64,000 bases of DNA from Rhizobium sp. ASV20 (lineage in GTDB: Bacteria; Pseudomonadota; Alphaproteobacteria; Rhizobiales; Rhizobiaceae): NCBI RefSeq assembly GCF_016429015.1, contig NZ_JAELTU010000014.1, forward strand, positions 1 to 64,000. Direction: 5' to 3'. This document shows positions 26,431-35,300 of this stretch, in pieces (position 1 is the first letter of the stretch; each line of letters opens with the position of its first letter). Made by a program: the position numbers and the translations under genes. A model generated the notes under the pieces. The model searched no databases, was not told the DNA's origin, and saw only the letters and a list, made by a program, of their open reading frames with translations.

Positions 26431-27168
26431 TCAGCGCTGCTGGAAACCGTTTGCGGTTAGAGTGAGCCGGCTCATGTCGATGCCTTGTTGTGACAGGCTT
26501 TGCCTCACCTCTTGCGCCAGTGTCGCCAACATTTCAGGCTTGTTCTGCGTGACCGCCTGCTCACGCGTGACCACGGCCGAGCAGATTTGATACATTGCGA
26601 CTTCGGCCTTGGTTTGACGCTGTGCGGCATCCTCCCGTGGAGACCTCCATGTCGAAACGATCTGATCGCGGACCGCCTGCACCTGGCCGACGGGAGGTAA
26701 CGTTGTTCGCTGATTTGCGGACATCCACATGACGACCATATAGGCGGCCATCACGTCGGCAAAGTTATCGTCGCGAAGACCATAGGGACGCACCATCTTC
26801 GCAAAGGTGGTGCGGACGTTGCCAAAAAGATGATCGGCTTGCTCCGCAACCGCCCTTCCTTTGTTCTTGGCCAGTTGTCCGATGACGAGATTGTGCACCC
26901 TGCTCGATACGGCGGGATCGCTGCCAATCTGAAAATCTGCCGGGTTGGCCGACGCCTGGGGGCCGAGACGATGTTGCGAATCCGTGCGGCCTGCCTTTCC
27001 TTGCCAGGCCCTTTGTTCGAACATCCGCTGCTGGTCTATGAGCTGCCCGGTCATGACCATGTTGTTGAAGCTGTTGGGGAACGTCGTCTGTGCCGAGGCT
27101 GACGGAGCGACCACCCCGACAAGGAAAGGGAGCAGGACGAATGCGGTTAACCGTCGTGACTTGATCAT
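26431..27168 (-). CDS. Secreted protein, DUF6683-like
   Basis: The product has 245 residues with a signal peptide ('KSRRLTAFVLLPFLVGVVAP' then 'SASAQ'). The mature part is mostly helical with 'GQLAKNKGRAVAEQADHLFG', 'DDNFADVMAAYMVVMWMSAN' and 'AEVAMYQICSAVVTREQA'. The layout, with a central 'D..ADV.AAY' segment, reminds me of DUF6683 proteins; this is a soft match. No activity is known. It is part of a run of uncharacterised exported proteins between the SAHH-like gene and the glc operon. Confidence 0.65.
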   Translation of the reverse strand: MIKSRRLTAFVLLPFLVGVVAPSASAQTTFPNSFNNMVMTGQLIDQQRMFEQRAWQGKAGRTDSQHRLGPQASANPADFQIGSDPAVSSRVHNLVIGQLAKNKGRAVAEQADHLFGNVRTTFAKMVRPYGLRDDNFADVMAAYMVVMWMSANQRTTLPPVGQVQAVRDQIVSTWRSPREDAAQRQTKAEVAMYQICSAVVTREQAVTQNKPEMLATLAQEVRQSLSQQGIDMSRLTLTANGFQQR

Positions 27169-27282
27169 GATCCAATTCTCTCAATCGAACGAACCAATCG
27201 GGGAGCGGTTTTTGTGCCAACTCTAGTCTTCACCAGTCAGGCACAGGGATTATCATGAATTTCGTGTTGGCGCAGCCGAGCC

Positions 27283-27792
27283 TCATTTTTCCGGAACCGC
27301 GATCAAGGCAATCTTGAACGGCAGTTTTTCCGGACAGCCATTTTCATTCAGGAGCGCGAGTGCGAGATAGCGAGGCGACCAGCCGCCGCTGCCCCATGAC
27401 GCGAGCTGATAAAGGGCATGGTCCTTCGGATAGGGCGAGGCTTGCCAATCCGCCGGCAATTGTTCGCGGTATCGTGCGGCAAGCGTTTCCCAATCGATCG
27501 TCTCTGGGACTTTGAGCCGCTCGATGTTGACATGCTTGAACGCCGGTTTCAGGACTGCGATGAGATCGAGTGCGGCCAAATCGATCGCGGGACCACAACC
27601 GAGGTCTTCCCGCAGCCGGGTCATGCCTGGCAAGGGCTGCAGCTGCGTTGCAGGCGGCTGTGGGTCACTGCAGCCGCAAAGCGACCCGAACAGCAAGGCA
27701 GGAAGCAGCAGCCGAAAGCCCAACCGCGACTGCACCATCAACGCCGAGATCACAAGGCAGATGATCAGCGGTGGGAGCGCGAGCATGCCCAT
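27283..27792 (-). CDS. Membrane or lipid-anchored protein of unknown function
   Basis: The product has 169 residues from ATG 27792, where AAGGTGA lies five bases upstream; in-frame starts at 27897 and 27738 are also possible. Two hydrophobic segments come first ('LALPPLIICLVISALMV' and 'LLLPALLFGSLCGC'). The second ends in Leu-Cys-Gly-Cys, a lipobox, so from the start at 27738 it would be a classical lipoprotein. The remaining 120 residues contain 'YPKDHALYQLASWGSGGW' and two or three Cys and seem globular. I do not recognise a family. Confidence 0.55.
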   Translation of the reverse strand: MGMLALPPLIICLVISALMVQSRLGFRLLLPALLFGSLCGCSDPQPPATQLQPLPGMTRLREDLGCGPAIDLAALDLIAVLKPAFKHVNIERLKVPETIDWETLAARYREQLPADWQASPYPKDHALYQLASWGSGGWSPRYLALALLNENGCPEKLPFKIALIAVPEK

Positions 27793-27958
27793 GAAGTCAC
27801 CTTGAGTTGGGACGGTAGGGATCGACGGTAGAGCATTGCCAAGGATCACGATGACTAGCACATAAGACTGCCTCAGCCTATCACGAGATCCATTCAAAGT
27901 GTGCGGCGGTCTCCGGAGTTCGTTTCTTGCGCCATAACCCCTTGGTCCCAGCCGCCGC

Positions 27959-28855
27959 CTATCGTTCCCAATAGGGCACGGGACCGTAGAGTTCCGTCAG
28001 GAAATCGATGAAGACGCGGACCTTTGCCGGCAGGAACTGTCTCGTCGGATAAACGGCCGAAAGCGTGACATTGTGCGATCCCTCATAGGCTGGCAACACC
28101 TGGACGAGGCGGCCGTCGCGCAACTCGGGGCCGACGTCCCAGGTGGAACGCAGCGCAATGCCGAAACCGGCGATCACGGCTTCGCGGATGACTTCGCTGG
28201 AATTGGTAATGAGCTTGCCCTCCGGCCGGAAGGTCAGGCCTCCATGCGGGCCATCCAGCCGCCAGGGATCGTGATTGTGCGCCGGCAGGCAGATGTGCCG
28301 GCGCAGATCCTCGATATCCGAGGGCATGCCGTGCGTCTCGACATAGGAGGGCGCGGCGCAGAGCACGCGGCGTACGGGCGCAAGCCTGCGGGCGACGAGG
28401 CTCGAATCGGTCAGTTCGGCGATACGGATGGCGATGTCGAAGCCACCGCCGACGATATCGACGAATTCGTCGCTCAGCACCAGATTGATCGCCAGGTCCG
28501 GATGCGCCTGCATGAAGGATTTCAGATGCGGGGCGATGTGTAGCCGACCGAAGGAGGTGGGCGCGGAGATTTTCAGCGTACCCTGCATCTGCGCCGAGCG
28601 GCCGGCGATATAGGCTTCCGCCTCTTCCAGTCCCGCCAGAATGGCAAGCACCCGGTCGTAGAAGCCCTGGCCGGCCTCGGTGAGCGAAATCTGCCGCGTC
28701 GTGCGTTGCAGAAGTCGCGTGCCGAGCCTGTCTTCAAGGCGCTTGATGCGTTTTGAAATGACGGCGGGAGAAAAACCGAGCGCGCGACCGGCCAGCGACA
28801 TGCTGCCTGTGGCGACGACGCTGGCGAAGATTTCAAGGTCCCCAAGATTGGTCAT
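27959..28855 (-). CDS. LysR family transcriptional regulator, divergent from glcDEF
   Basis: The product has 298 residues. The DNA-binding domain is 'LGDLEIFASVVATGSMSLAG' followed by 'FSPAVISKRIKRLEDRLG' and 'TRLLQRTTRQISLTEAG', the CrgA-like subgroup. The effector domain shows 'GTLKISAPTSFGRLHIAPHL' and 'GFDIAIRIAELTDSSLVAR'. It lies head to head with glcD with a 121-base gap containing a TTATTTCC/GGAATAA dyad, so it is the likely activator or repressor of glycolate oxidase. E. coli uses the GntR-type GlcC instead, so this would be a different regulator for the same pathway. Confidence 0.9.
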   Translation of the reverse strand: MTNLGDLEIFASVVATGSMSLAGRALGFSPAVISKRIKRLEDRLGTRLLQRTTRQISLTEAGQGFYDRVLAILAGLEEAEAYIAGRSAQMQGTLKISAPTSFGRLHIAPHLKSFMQAHPDLAINLVLSDEFVDIVGGGFDIAIRIAELTDSSLVARRLAPVRRVLCAAPSYVETHGMPSDIEDLRRHICLPAHNHDPWRLDGPHGGLTFRPEGKLITNSSEVIREAVIAGFGIALRSTWDVGPELRDGRLVQVLPAYEGSHNVTLSAVYPTRQFLPAKVRVFIDFLTELYGPVPYWER

Positions 28856-28861
28856 GCACGA

Positions 28862-28882
28862 TTATTTCCTGTTTTGGAATAA
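28862..28882. promoter_or_regulatory. Candidate LysR-binding dyad in the LysR-glcD gap
   Basis: TTATTTCC (28862-28869) and GGAATAA (28876-28882) form an imperfect inverted repeat with a six-base spacer, directly upstream of the LysR start. The AT-rich arms and spacing fit a T-N11-A type LysR box. Binding by the adjacent regulator is inferred. Confidence 0.4.
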
Positions 28883-28976
28883 ATGCTTATCATTTGCGCC
28901 AAATTTGGGAAAGCGCTAAGCCTGTAATGCGTTAAAAGGAGCCGACGCCCCAAATCGGACGCAGGAGGAGGACGGC

Positions 28977-30416
28977 ATGGCCGAGGCTATTTCATTTCTG
29001 GAGCCGCGCGCGGATGTTCTTGCCCGTCGCAGCACGATTGTCGCCGATCTCTCCGATCTTCTTGCGCCGGAATGTCTGATTCATGAGGCGCGAGAACTCG
29101 TTCCGTTCGAAACCGATGCCTTCGTGTCCTATCGGCGCGTGCCGCTTGCGGTCGCATTGCCGCGTTCGACCGCCGAAGTGGCGGCTGTCATGAAGTATTG
29201 CCATCGCTACGGCATTCCCGTCGTGCCGCGGGGCGCCGGCACCTCACTTTCGGGCGGCGCGATCCCCCAGGAAGATGCTGTTGTTCTCGGTCTCTCCAAG
29301 ATGAACCGCATCCTCGACATCGATTATGCCAATCGCACAGCAACGGTGCAGGCGGGGGTGACGAACCTGAATGTTTCCGAAAACGTCTCGGCCGATGGCT
29401 TCTTCTACGCACCGGATCCAAGCTCGCAGCTCGCCTGCACCATCGGCGGCAATATCGGCATGAATTCCGGCGGCGCGCACTGTCTGAAATATGGCGTCAC
29501 GACAAACAATCTGCTCGGCGTGAAGCTCGTCCTGACCGACGGCACTGTCATCGATCTCGGCGGCAAGGCGCTGGATGCGGCGGGATACGATCTGCTCGGC
29601 CTCGTCTGCGGTTCGGAAGGCCAGCTCGGTATCGTCACCGAGGCGACGGTGCGGTTGATCGCCAAGCCGGAAGGCGCCCGGCCGGTGCTGTTCGGTTTCG
29701 ACAGTTCGGAAGAAGCGGGCGCCTGCGTTGCCGATGTCATCGCGGCCGGTATCGTTCCGGTCGCCATCGAATTCATGGACAAGCCGGCGATCGAGATTTG
29801 CGAGGCCTTTGCAAAAGCGGGTTATCCGCTTGATGTCGGTGCCCTGCTGATCGTCGAGGTTGAGGGCTCCGAAGCTGAAATGGACGACATGCTGAAAAGC
29901 ATCGTCACTATTGCCCGCACCCATAGCGTCAAGACGGTGCGGGAGTGCCAGTCGGCAACGGAAGCGGCCTTGATCTGGAAGGGCCGGAAGTCCGCCTTCG
30001 GCGCCACCGGCCGCATCGCCGATTATATCTGCATGGATGGCACGGTTCCCCTTAGCCAGCTGTCCTTTGTGCTGAAGAAGACAGCGGAGATCATCGATGG
30101 CTACGGTCTGCGTGTTGCCAATGTCTTCCATGCTGGTGACGGCAATATGCACCCGCTCATCCTCTTCAATGCCAACGATCCCGAGGATGCTGCCAGGGCG
30201 GAAGCCGCCGGCAACGACATCCTCCGGCTCTGCGTCGATGCCGGCGGATGTCTCACGGGTGAGCATGGGGTCGGCATCGAGAAACGCGACCTGATGCGGC
30301 ACCAGTATGACAAGGTCGATCTCGACCAGATGATGGCGGTACGGGCGGCCTTCGATCCCGGCTGGATTCTCAATCCTTCCAAGGTGTTTCCGCTGGACGG
30401 GCGCGACGCCGCATGA
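28977..30416 (+). CDS. glcD: Glycolate oxidase FAD subunit GlcD
   Basis: The product has 479 residues, close to E. coli GlcD (499). It is a PCMH-type FAD oxidoreductase: 'YGIPVVPRGAGTSLSGGAIP' near residue 79 binds the FAD pyrophosphate, 'CTIGGNIGMNSGGAHCLKYG' follows, and the C-terminal FAD-oxidase domain has 'VFHAGDGNMHPLILFNAND' and 'CLTGEHGVGIEKRD'. GlcD with GlcE and GlcF oxidises glycolate, and D-lactate in related enzymes, to glyoxylate and feeds electrons to the membrane. GGAGGAGG lies just upstream of the ATG. Its stop overlaps the glcE start by four bases (ATGA). Confidence 0.94.
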   Translation: MAEAISFLEPRADVLARRSTIVADLSDLLAPECLIHEARELVPFETDAFVSYRRVPLAVALPRSTAEVAAVMKYCHRYGIPVVPRGAGTSLSGGAIPQEDAVVLGLSKMNRILDIDYANRTATVQAGVTNLNVSENVSADGFFYAPDPSSQLACTIGGNIGMNSGGAHCLKYGVTTNNLLGVKLVLTDGTVIDLGGKALDAAGYDLLGLVCGSEGQLGIVTEATVRLIAKPEGARPVLFGFDSSEEAGACVADVIAAGIVPVAIEFMDKPAIEICEAFAKAGYPLDVGALLIVEVEGSEAEMDDMLKSIVTIARTHSVKTVRECQSATEAALIWKGRKSAFGATGRIADYICMDGTVPLSQLSFVLKKTAEIIDGYGLRVANVFHAGDGNMHPLILFNANDPEDAARAEAAGNDILRLCVDAGGCLTGEHGVGIEKRDLMRHQYDKVDLDQMMAVRAAFDPGWILNPSKVFPLDGRDAA

Positions 30417-31612
30417 ACGAGTTCCATCCCACAACCGAGGCGGAAGCAGCCTCCATCATCAGCGATCACGCAGCACGCGGCGCGGCCCTTGCCGTTGTTG
30501 GCGGCAACACGCGATCGGGCTTCGGCAATGCGGTTGCTGCCGAGGCAGTGCTGTCATCCCAGAGCCTTGCCGGCATCGTTGCCTATAATCCGGGTGAGAT
30601 GGTGATAACAGCGCGTGCGGGCACGCCGGTTGCCGAGATCGAGGCGGCGCTGGCCGAAGGCGGCCAGATGATGACGTTCGAACCCATGGATCATCGTGCG
30701 CTGATGGCGACGGAAGGTGAGCCGACGATCGGCGGAGTTTTCGCGGCCAATATTTCCGGCCCGCGCCGTTTCGTCAGCGGGGCTGCGCGCGACAGCCTGC
30801 TTGGCGTCCGCTTCGTCAACGGCAGGGGTGAAATCGCCAAGGCCGGCGGGCGGGTGATGAAGAACGTCACTGGCCTCGACCTCGTCAAGCTGATGGCCGG
30901 CTCGCATGGAACGCTCGGCCTGTTGACGGAGGTGACCTTCCGCGTGCAGCCACGGCCGAAGACCGAAGAGACGATCATCGTTACCGGCCTTAATGATGCC
31001 GAGGCAGCGCGGACGATGGCCGCTGCAATGGCATTACCGCTGGAGGTATCGGGAGCAGCCCATCTGCCGCTTACCGTCGGCTGGTCCTTTCTCGACGGAA
31101 AGCTGCCGAGCGGGGAAGCTACGGTATTGCGCATTGAAGGGCTTGCCGGCTCCGTCTCGGCGCGGGCGGAGAAATTGACCGCCGCCATGAGCCGCCTTGG
31201 TTCGGTGGCACGCCTTGGCGAAGATGACAGCCGCCGGCTATGGCGTGAAATCCGCGACGTGAAGCCCTATTGCGACGGCACGATGCGCCCGATCTGGCGC
31301 GTGTCGGTTGCGCCGGGCACGGGTCACCAGCTCGTCGCCGCACTCCGTCTCGAGGCGGGGGTGGACGCCTATTATGATTGGCAGGGCGGCCTCGTCTGGA
31401 TGCGAATGGAAGCCGAGCCGGAGGGTGATGTCCTGCGCCGCTATATCCACGCCTTGGGTGGCGGACATGCGACGCTGCTACGCGCCACGCCGGCCTATCG
31501 CGCGATGACACCGGCATTCCAGCCGCAGCCCGAGGCCGTGGCGTTGCTTTCGGCGCGCGTGAAGGAAAAGTTCGATCCGGCCGGGATTTTCAACCCGGGC
31601 AAGATGGCGTGA
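30413..31612 (+). CDS. glcE: Glycolate oxidase FAD-binding subunit GlcE
   Basis: The product has 399 residues. It is a shortened relative of GlcD: the PCMH FAD loop is 'ALAVVGGNTRSGFGN' near residue 25, then 'MTFEPMDHRALMATEGEPTI' and 'GGVFAANISGPRRFVSGAAR', with 'KNVTGLDLVKLMAGSHGTLG' later. The catalytic C-terminal portion is reduced relative to GlcD, as in E. coli GlcE. It begins inside the glcD stop (ATGA), and glcF follows after 15 bases, so the three are one operon. Confidence 0.93.
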   Translation: MNEFHPTTEAEAASIISDHAARGAALAVVGGNTRSGFGNAVAAEAVLSSQSLAGIVAYNPGEMVITARAGTPVAEIEAALAEGGQMMTFEPMDHRALMATEGEPTIGGVFAANISGPRRFVSGAARDSLLGVRFVNGRGEIAKAGGRVMKNVTGLDLVKLMAGSHGTLGLLTEVTFRVQPRPKTEETIIVTGLNDAEAARTMAAAMALPLEVSGAAHLPLTVGWSFLDGKLPSGEATVLRIEGLAGSVSARAEKLTAAMSRLGSVARLGEDDSRRLWREIRDVKPYCDGTMRPIWRVSVAPGTGHQLVAALRLEAGVDAYYDWQGGLVWMRMEAEPEGDVLRRYIHALGGGHATLLRATPAYRAMTPAFQPQPEAVALLSARVKEKFDPAGIFNPGKMA

Positions 31613-31627
31613 CGGGGGCTCTGTTCG

Positions 31628-32947
31628 ATGCAAACCAATTTCACTCCCGAACAGCTTGCCGACCCGCATGTGGCTGAGTCCGAGGCCATCCTGCGCAAAT
31701 GCGTGCATTGCGGCTTCTGCACCGCCACCTGTCCGACCTATGTAACACTCGGCAACGAGCTCGATAGCCCGCGCGGCCGCATCTATCTCATCAAGGACAT
31801 GCTGGAAAACGGCAGGCCAGCCGATGCCGAGGTGACGACCCATATAGACCGCTGTCTTTCCTGCCTTGCCTGCACGACGACCTGTCCGTCGGGTGTCGAT
31901 TACATGCATCTGATCGACCACGCCCGCGCCCATATCGAGAATACCTACAAGCGTCCTCTGATGGACAGGATCACGCGCAATGTGCTGGCCGCTGTCCTGC
32001 CTTATCCCGGCCGCTTCCGACTGGCGCTGCAGCTCGCCCGCCTCGGCCGGCCGTTCAAGGGTCTGTTGAAGCGTATTCCCGCGCTTAAGGCCTTTGCCGC
32101 CATGCTTGACCTTGCTCCACGCAGCGTGCCGGCGCCGTCTCCATTTGCGAGGCCCGGCCGACATGAGCCGCAGGCTGAGCGACGTGGTCGTGTGGCGATC
32201 CTGACCGGATGCGCACAGCCGGTACTCGACCCGGGTATCAACGAAGCGACCATCCGCCTGCTGACCCGCCTCGGCATCGAGGTCGTGGCGCCGGAGGGCG
32301 AAGTCTGCTGCGGCTCGCTGGTGCACCATATGGGGCGCGAAGAGCAGGCGCTTGCCGCCGCCCGCGCCAATATCGATGTGTGGACGCGTGAGATCGAAAC
32401 GGGCGGGCTCGATGCGATCATCATCACCGCATCGGGCTGTGGTACGACGATCAAGGATTACGGACACATGCTCCGTCTTGATCCGGCTTATGCCGAAAGG
32501 GCGGCGAGGGTTTCGGCACTTGCCAAGGATATTACCGAGTATCTTTCCAGCCTCGATCTGCCCTCGCATATGCCGCGGGGTATCACCGTCGCCTATCATT
32601 CCGCCTGTTCCATGCAGCACGGACAGAAGATCACCATGGTGCCGAAGCTTCTGCTCAAATCAGCCGGCTTTACGGTGCGTGACCCGGCGGAAGGGCATCT
32701 TTGCTGCGGCTCGGCCGGGACCTACAACATCATGCAGCCGGAGATTTCGGCCGAGTTGAAGGCTCGCAAGGTAAGGAACATCGAGGCGACGAAAGCCGAT
32801 GTCATCGCGACGGGCAATATTGGCTGCATCACGCAGATTGCCACGGGAACGGGTATCCCCATCCTGCATACGGTAGAATTGCTGGACTGGGCCTATGGTG
32901 GCGAAATACCGAGCAAGCTGAAAGAATTGCAGCCAGCTGCCGTCTGA
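31628..32947 (+). CDS. glcF: Glycolate oxidase iron-sulfur subunit GlcF
   Basis: The product has 439 residues. Two 4Fe-4S motifs lie at the N-terminus, 'CVHCGFCTATCPTY' near residue 28 and 'CLSCLACTTTCPSG' near residue 77. Two CCG-type domains follow with 'EVCCGSLVHH' near residue 225 and 'HLCCGSAGTYN' near residue 357, as in heterodisulfide-reductase-like subunits. It passes electrons from the FAD subunits to the quinone pool. A GC hairpin follows the stop. No malate synthase or permease gene (glcB, glcA) follows, although a MctP-type carboxylate permease exists at 53784. Confidence 0.95.
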   Translation: MQTNFTPEQLADPHVAESEAILRKCVHCGFCTATCPTYVTLGNELDSPRGRIYLIKDMLENGRPADAEVTTHIDRCLSCLACTTTCPSGVDYMHLIDHARAHIENTYKRPLMDRITRNVLAAVLPYPGRFRLALQLARLGRPFKGLLKRIPALKAFAAMLDLAPRSVPAPSPFARPGRHEPQAERRGRVAILTGCAQPVLDPGINEATIRLLTRLGIEVVAPEGEVCCGSLVHHMGREEQALAAARANIDVWTREIETGGLDAIIITASGCGTTIKDYGHMLRLDPAYAERAARVSALAKDITEYLSSLDLPSHMPRGITVAYHSACSMQHGQKITMVPKLLLKSAGFTVRDPAEGHLCCGSAGTYNIMQPEISAELKARKVRNIEATKADVIATGNIGCITQIATGTGIPILHTVELLDWAYGGEIPSKLKELQPAAV

Positions 32948-32967
32948 GCGGCTTTCGATACCGCAAT

Positions 32968-32991
32968 GAGCCGCGTCAATGCGGCTCTTCT
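32968..32991. terminator. Stem-loop between convergent glcF and DUF6881-like gene
   Basis: GAGCCGC (32968-32974) pairs with GCGGCTC (32981-32987) around a six-base loop, followed by TTCTC on the + strand. It lies 20 bases after glcF and overlaps the last codons of the convergent gene, so it may end both transcripts. The T tract is poor. Confidence 0.5.
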
Positions 32992-33323
32992 CCAGCCGCA
33001 GCACGATGAGCCTGCCATTCGATCTCGAATTTGTCGGCGACGATGCGCGTCATGCTGATGCGTTCCTGGCCTTCTTCGAAGAAGAGGCCGTCGACGAGGC
33101 CTGCTATGCCATCGTAGAATGAACCTTCCACCAGACTGGTAAGGCGCCGCCTGTCACGCCCCAACAGGGCGAAATCCACAACCGCCATGCATTGTCGTCG
33201 GCCGTCGGCAAACACGTCGATAAGTCGCGGTACATCGCCTGAGGCATCGACCTCATAAAACACGACGACAGGTTCGTCGCTCGCGGGGTGGATCCAGTCG
33301 CACCGATAATAGGAAAGGCTCAT
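32976..33323 (-). CDS. Small cytoplasmic protein, DUF6881-like
   Basis: The product has 115 residues, acidic and without signal or membrane segment. 'YYRCDWIHPASDEPVVVFYE' at the start, 'RLIDVFADGRRQCM' and the C-terminal 'FEIEW' fit, in my recollection, DUF6881, a family often found in polymorphic-toxin immunity and orphan contexts. That match is tentative. There is no toxin gene beside it; the neighbours are glcF (convergent) and the LpxQ-like gene upstream on the same strand, 75 bases away. Confidence 0.6.
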   Translation of the reverse strand: MSLSYYRCDWIHPASDEPVVVFYEVDASGDVPRLIDVFADGRRQCMAVVDFALLGRDRRRLTSLVEGSFYDGIAGLVDGLFFEEGQERISMTRIVADKFEIEWQAHRAAAGEEPH

Positions 33324-33398
33324 GGGCTATTAAATAGCACATAATCCCCCAAGCCAGAAATGGTCCGGGGGACCGATCAAGCCTCAAGCGATGTGGTT

Positions 33399-34070
33399 TT
33401 AGAAGTTGAACGATACGCCGAAGTTGATGGCGTGCGTGAAAACACGGGTTTTCAGCGTATCGCCACTGTCAATCGAGACATCGTTTATGAAGTTGTAGTT
33501 GCCCTTGTATTCGACGAAGGTCGACCAGTGCTGGGCGAACTGATAGCTGACGCCGGCCTGGGCCTGCAGCGATGCGCCGCCGAACTGATAGTCGAAGGTC
33601 GTGCCAGAGGCGCGGGTGACTTCAACATGTGGCACGTTGATGCCGGCGCCGAGGCCGACATAGGGCGTCCAGTTGCGGCTCGAATCCTGAAAGCGATAAA
33701 GCGCGTTCAGCGTCAGCATGTTCAGGCCATCGGTGAATTCGAAATGCGACCAGCCTGGTGTATTGCCGAGGTCACCATAGACCTTGGCATGGCTGTAATC
33801 GAGCGAGACACCCCAGTTCGGCTTGTCGAATTGATCGAGCCACCAGATACCGCGGAAGCCGAAATAGGGCGGCATCTTGAAGGATTTGCCGGACCAGTTG
33901 GGGTCGAAATCCGCCCCATCGGATGTCGTCACGTTGCTGCCGGTCGCGCCCTGAAAGCCGCCATAGGCCGAGAACTGCATTTCCGCCGAAGCTGAGCCGG
34001 CAGCGAAGAGAAATGCCGAAATCGCAACTGCGGTCATGGCCGATTGCTTGATGCGAAATGCACGGTGCAT
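33399..34070 (-). CDS. lpxQ: Outer-membrane beta-barrel, lipid A oxidase LpxQ-like
   Basis: The product has 223 residues with a signal peptide ending 'ASAEMQFS'. The mature part is a small beta-barrel of alternating strands: 'FSAYGGFQGATGSNVTTSDG', 'MPPYFGFRGIWWLDQFDKPN', 'GVSLDYSHAKVYGD', 'FEFTDGLNMLTLNALYRF', 'TPYVGLGAGINVPHVEV', with C-terminal Phe ('FGVSFNF') as in outer-membrane proteins. From recall, these features match rhizobial LpxQ, which oxidises the proximal glucosamine of lipid A to 2-aminogluconate using oxygen. OmpW/OprG-like porins are the main alternative. Its upstream region has striking repeats (34118-34147). Confidence 0.62.
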   Translation of the reverse strand: MHRAFRIKQSAMTAVAISAFLFAAGSASAEMQFSAYGGFQGATGSNVTTSDGADFDPNWSGKSFKMPPYFGFRGIWWLDQFDKPNWGVSLDYSHAKVYGDLGNTPGWSHFEFTDGLNMLTLNALYRFQDSSRNWTPYVGLGAGINVPHVEVTRASGTTFDYQFGGASLQAQAGVSYQFAQHWSTFVEYKGNYNFINDVSIDSGDTLKTRVFTHAINFGVSFNF

Positions 34071-34117
34071 GAAGAATCCCCGGATGGCGGAAGTGTTACA
34101 TATCCAAGCACGCTACT

Positions 34118-34147
34118 ATTACACTTCCATTACAGTCACTAGTGACT
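34118..34147. promoter_or_regulatory. Candidate control region: ATTACA direct repeats plus 14-base palindrome
   Basis: ATTACA occurs at 34118-34123 and again at 34129-34134, an 11-base period, and a related GTTACA lies at 34095-34100. The last repeat abuts AGTCACT-AGTGACT (34134-34147), a perfect 14-base palindrome. All sit 25-77 bases upstream of the LpxQ-like start. Direct repeats one helical turn apart are typical for OmpR-family response regulators. Function is inferred. Confidence 0.4.
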
Positions 34148-34291
34148 AGAGACCGCATAGGAAGAAGAACTGACATGAAACTGAATGTAAATGGATCTTG
34201 CCGGTGGGGCAGCCCTATTGGCTTGCAGCTGTAGCGGCGGCGCAACAGTATGTTTCTTACAGGCGACAAGACATGAGCGATATTCACATGG

Positions 34292-34331
34292 AAGCGCCCC
34301 GGTGGCGGCGATTGCCGACTCACCCCGGGGC
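34292..34331. terminator. GC stem-loop downstream of the first L,D-transpeptidase
   Basis: GCGCCCCGG (34292-34300) pairs perfectly with CCGGGGCGC (34323-34331) around 22 bases. It lies about 48 bases after the stop of the leftward transpeptidase gene. There is no real T tract on the leftward strand, so it may be a weak terminator. Confidence 0.45.
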
Positions 34332-34378
34332 GCTCTTCATGGCGGAACTTTAGAGGTCGCGTCAGATCGACCGGCCGA

Positions 34379-35077
34379 TCAGCCGCCGAACATGGTTCTC
34401 AGGACGTCGACGCCGCGATCCTGATAGCTGACTTCGCCCTGCTTGTTGCCGGGGCCGACGACGATGACCTTCGTGCCGATCGGAACACGATCGTAAAGGT
34501 CCGTCACATCCTTGTTCATCATGCGGATGCAGCCGGAAGACATGTTCAGGCCGATGCTCCAGGGCTGATTGGTGCCGTGGATGCGGAAGGCCGTATCGTT
34601 ACCGTTGCGATAGAGGTACATGGCGCGCGCACCGAGCGGATTGTCCTCGCCGCCTTCCTGATAGGCCGGCAGCTTGTGGCCCTTCTTGGCCTCGCGGATG
34701 CGCATTTCCGGCGGCGGCGTCCAGCCCGGCCATTCAGCCTTGCGGCCGACCTTGACCACGCCGGACCATCCGAAGCCTTCTCGACCGACGCCGATGCCGT
34801 AGCGTCTCGCCCGGTTGTTGCCTTCGACCAGATAGAGGTACTTGTTGTTGGTGTCGATGATGATGGTGCCCGGCGCTTCGTTGGTCGACAACCGGACCAG
34901 CCGCCGCTGGAACTGAGGCTTGACCTGGCCCTGGGGCTGCACGGCAACCCGGATGACATCGCTGCGGTTGGCCGGTGCGACGCTGGGAGCAGAAGCGGTG
35001 AAGGCTGCGGCATTCGACGCCGCAAGAAGAAGCGCCGCAACGGCGCCGGCCGCCACGACGGATAGTCCTGTTTTCAT
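34379..35077 (-). CDS. YkuD-type L,D-transpeptidase
   Basis: The product has 232 residues with an N-terminal signal or anchor ('[17 protein letters not shown]'). The catalytic domain begins '[19 protein letters not shown]' near residue 73 and ends with the active site: His in '[13 protein letters not shown]' and Cys in '[13 protein letters not shown]'. These enzymes make 3-3 cross-links in peptidoglycan or attach proteins to it, which is prominent in Rhizobiales polar growth. It belongs to a tandem pair with the gene at 35301, whose catalytic domain is very similar. No LysM domain is seen. Confidence 0.93.
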   Translation of the reverse strand: MKTGLSVVAAGAVAALLLAASNAAAFTASAPSVAPANRSDVIRVAVQPQGQVKPQFQRRLVRLSTNEAPGTIIIDTNNKYLYLVEGNNRARRYGIGVGREGFGWSGVVKVGRKAEWPGWTPPPEMRIREAKKGHKLPAYQEGGEDNPLGARAMYLYRNGNDTAFRIHGTNQPWSIGLNMSSGCIRMMNKDVTDLYDRVPIGTKVIVVGPGNKQGEVSYQDRGVDVLRTMFGG

Positions 35078-35300
35078 ATGTCATTCCCCTCGCTAATTTC
35101 GGCAAGAAATTACCGGAACCCGCGGGGGGATCAAGATCAAAATGTTCGATGCAAAGACTCGTTCGGGAAGCCGGAGGTTTCTTCTATCACCGGGCGAGAA
35201 ATAGTCGCGCCAATATTATCGAGGGAAGCTGGATCGGCGTGGCGAATATCCAGGCCTCTATCGACCGTGCTCGCCACGCTTTTCCTTCGCGCCTCGTTGA

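Larger units (their letters stand above)
34071..34378. other. Intergenic region upstream of the LpxQ-like gene and downstream of an L,D-transpeptidase
   Basis: These 308 bases hold no gene. The left half is AT-rich and carries the direct repeats and palindrome at 34118-34147, and the right half has a GC-rich stem-loop at 34292-34331. Both are listed separately. Confidence 0.55.
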
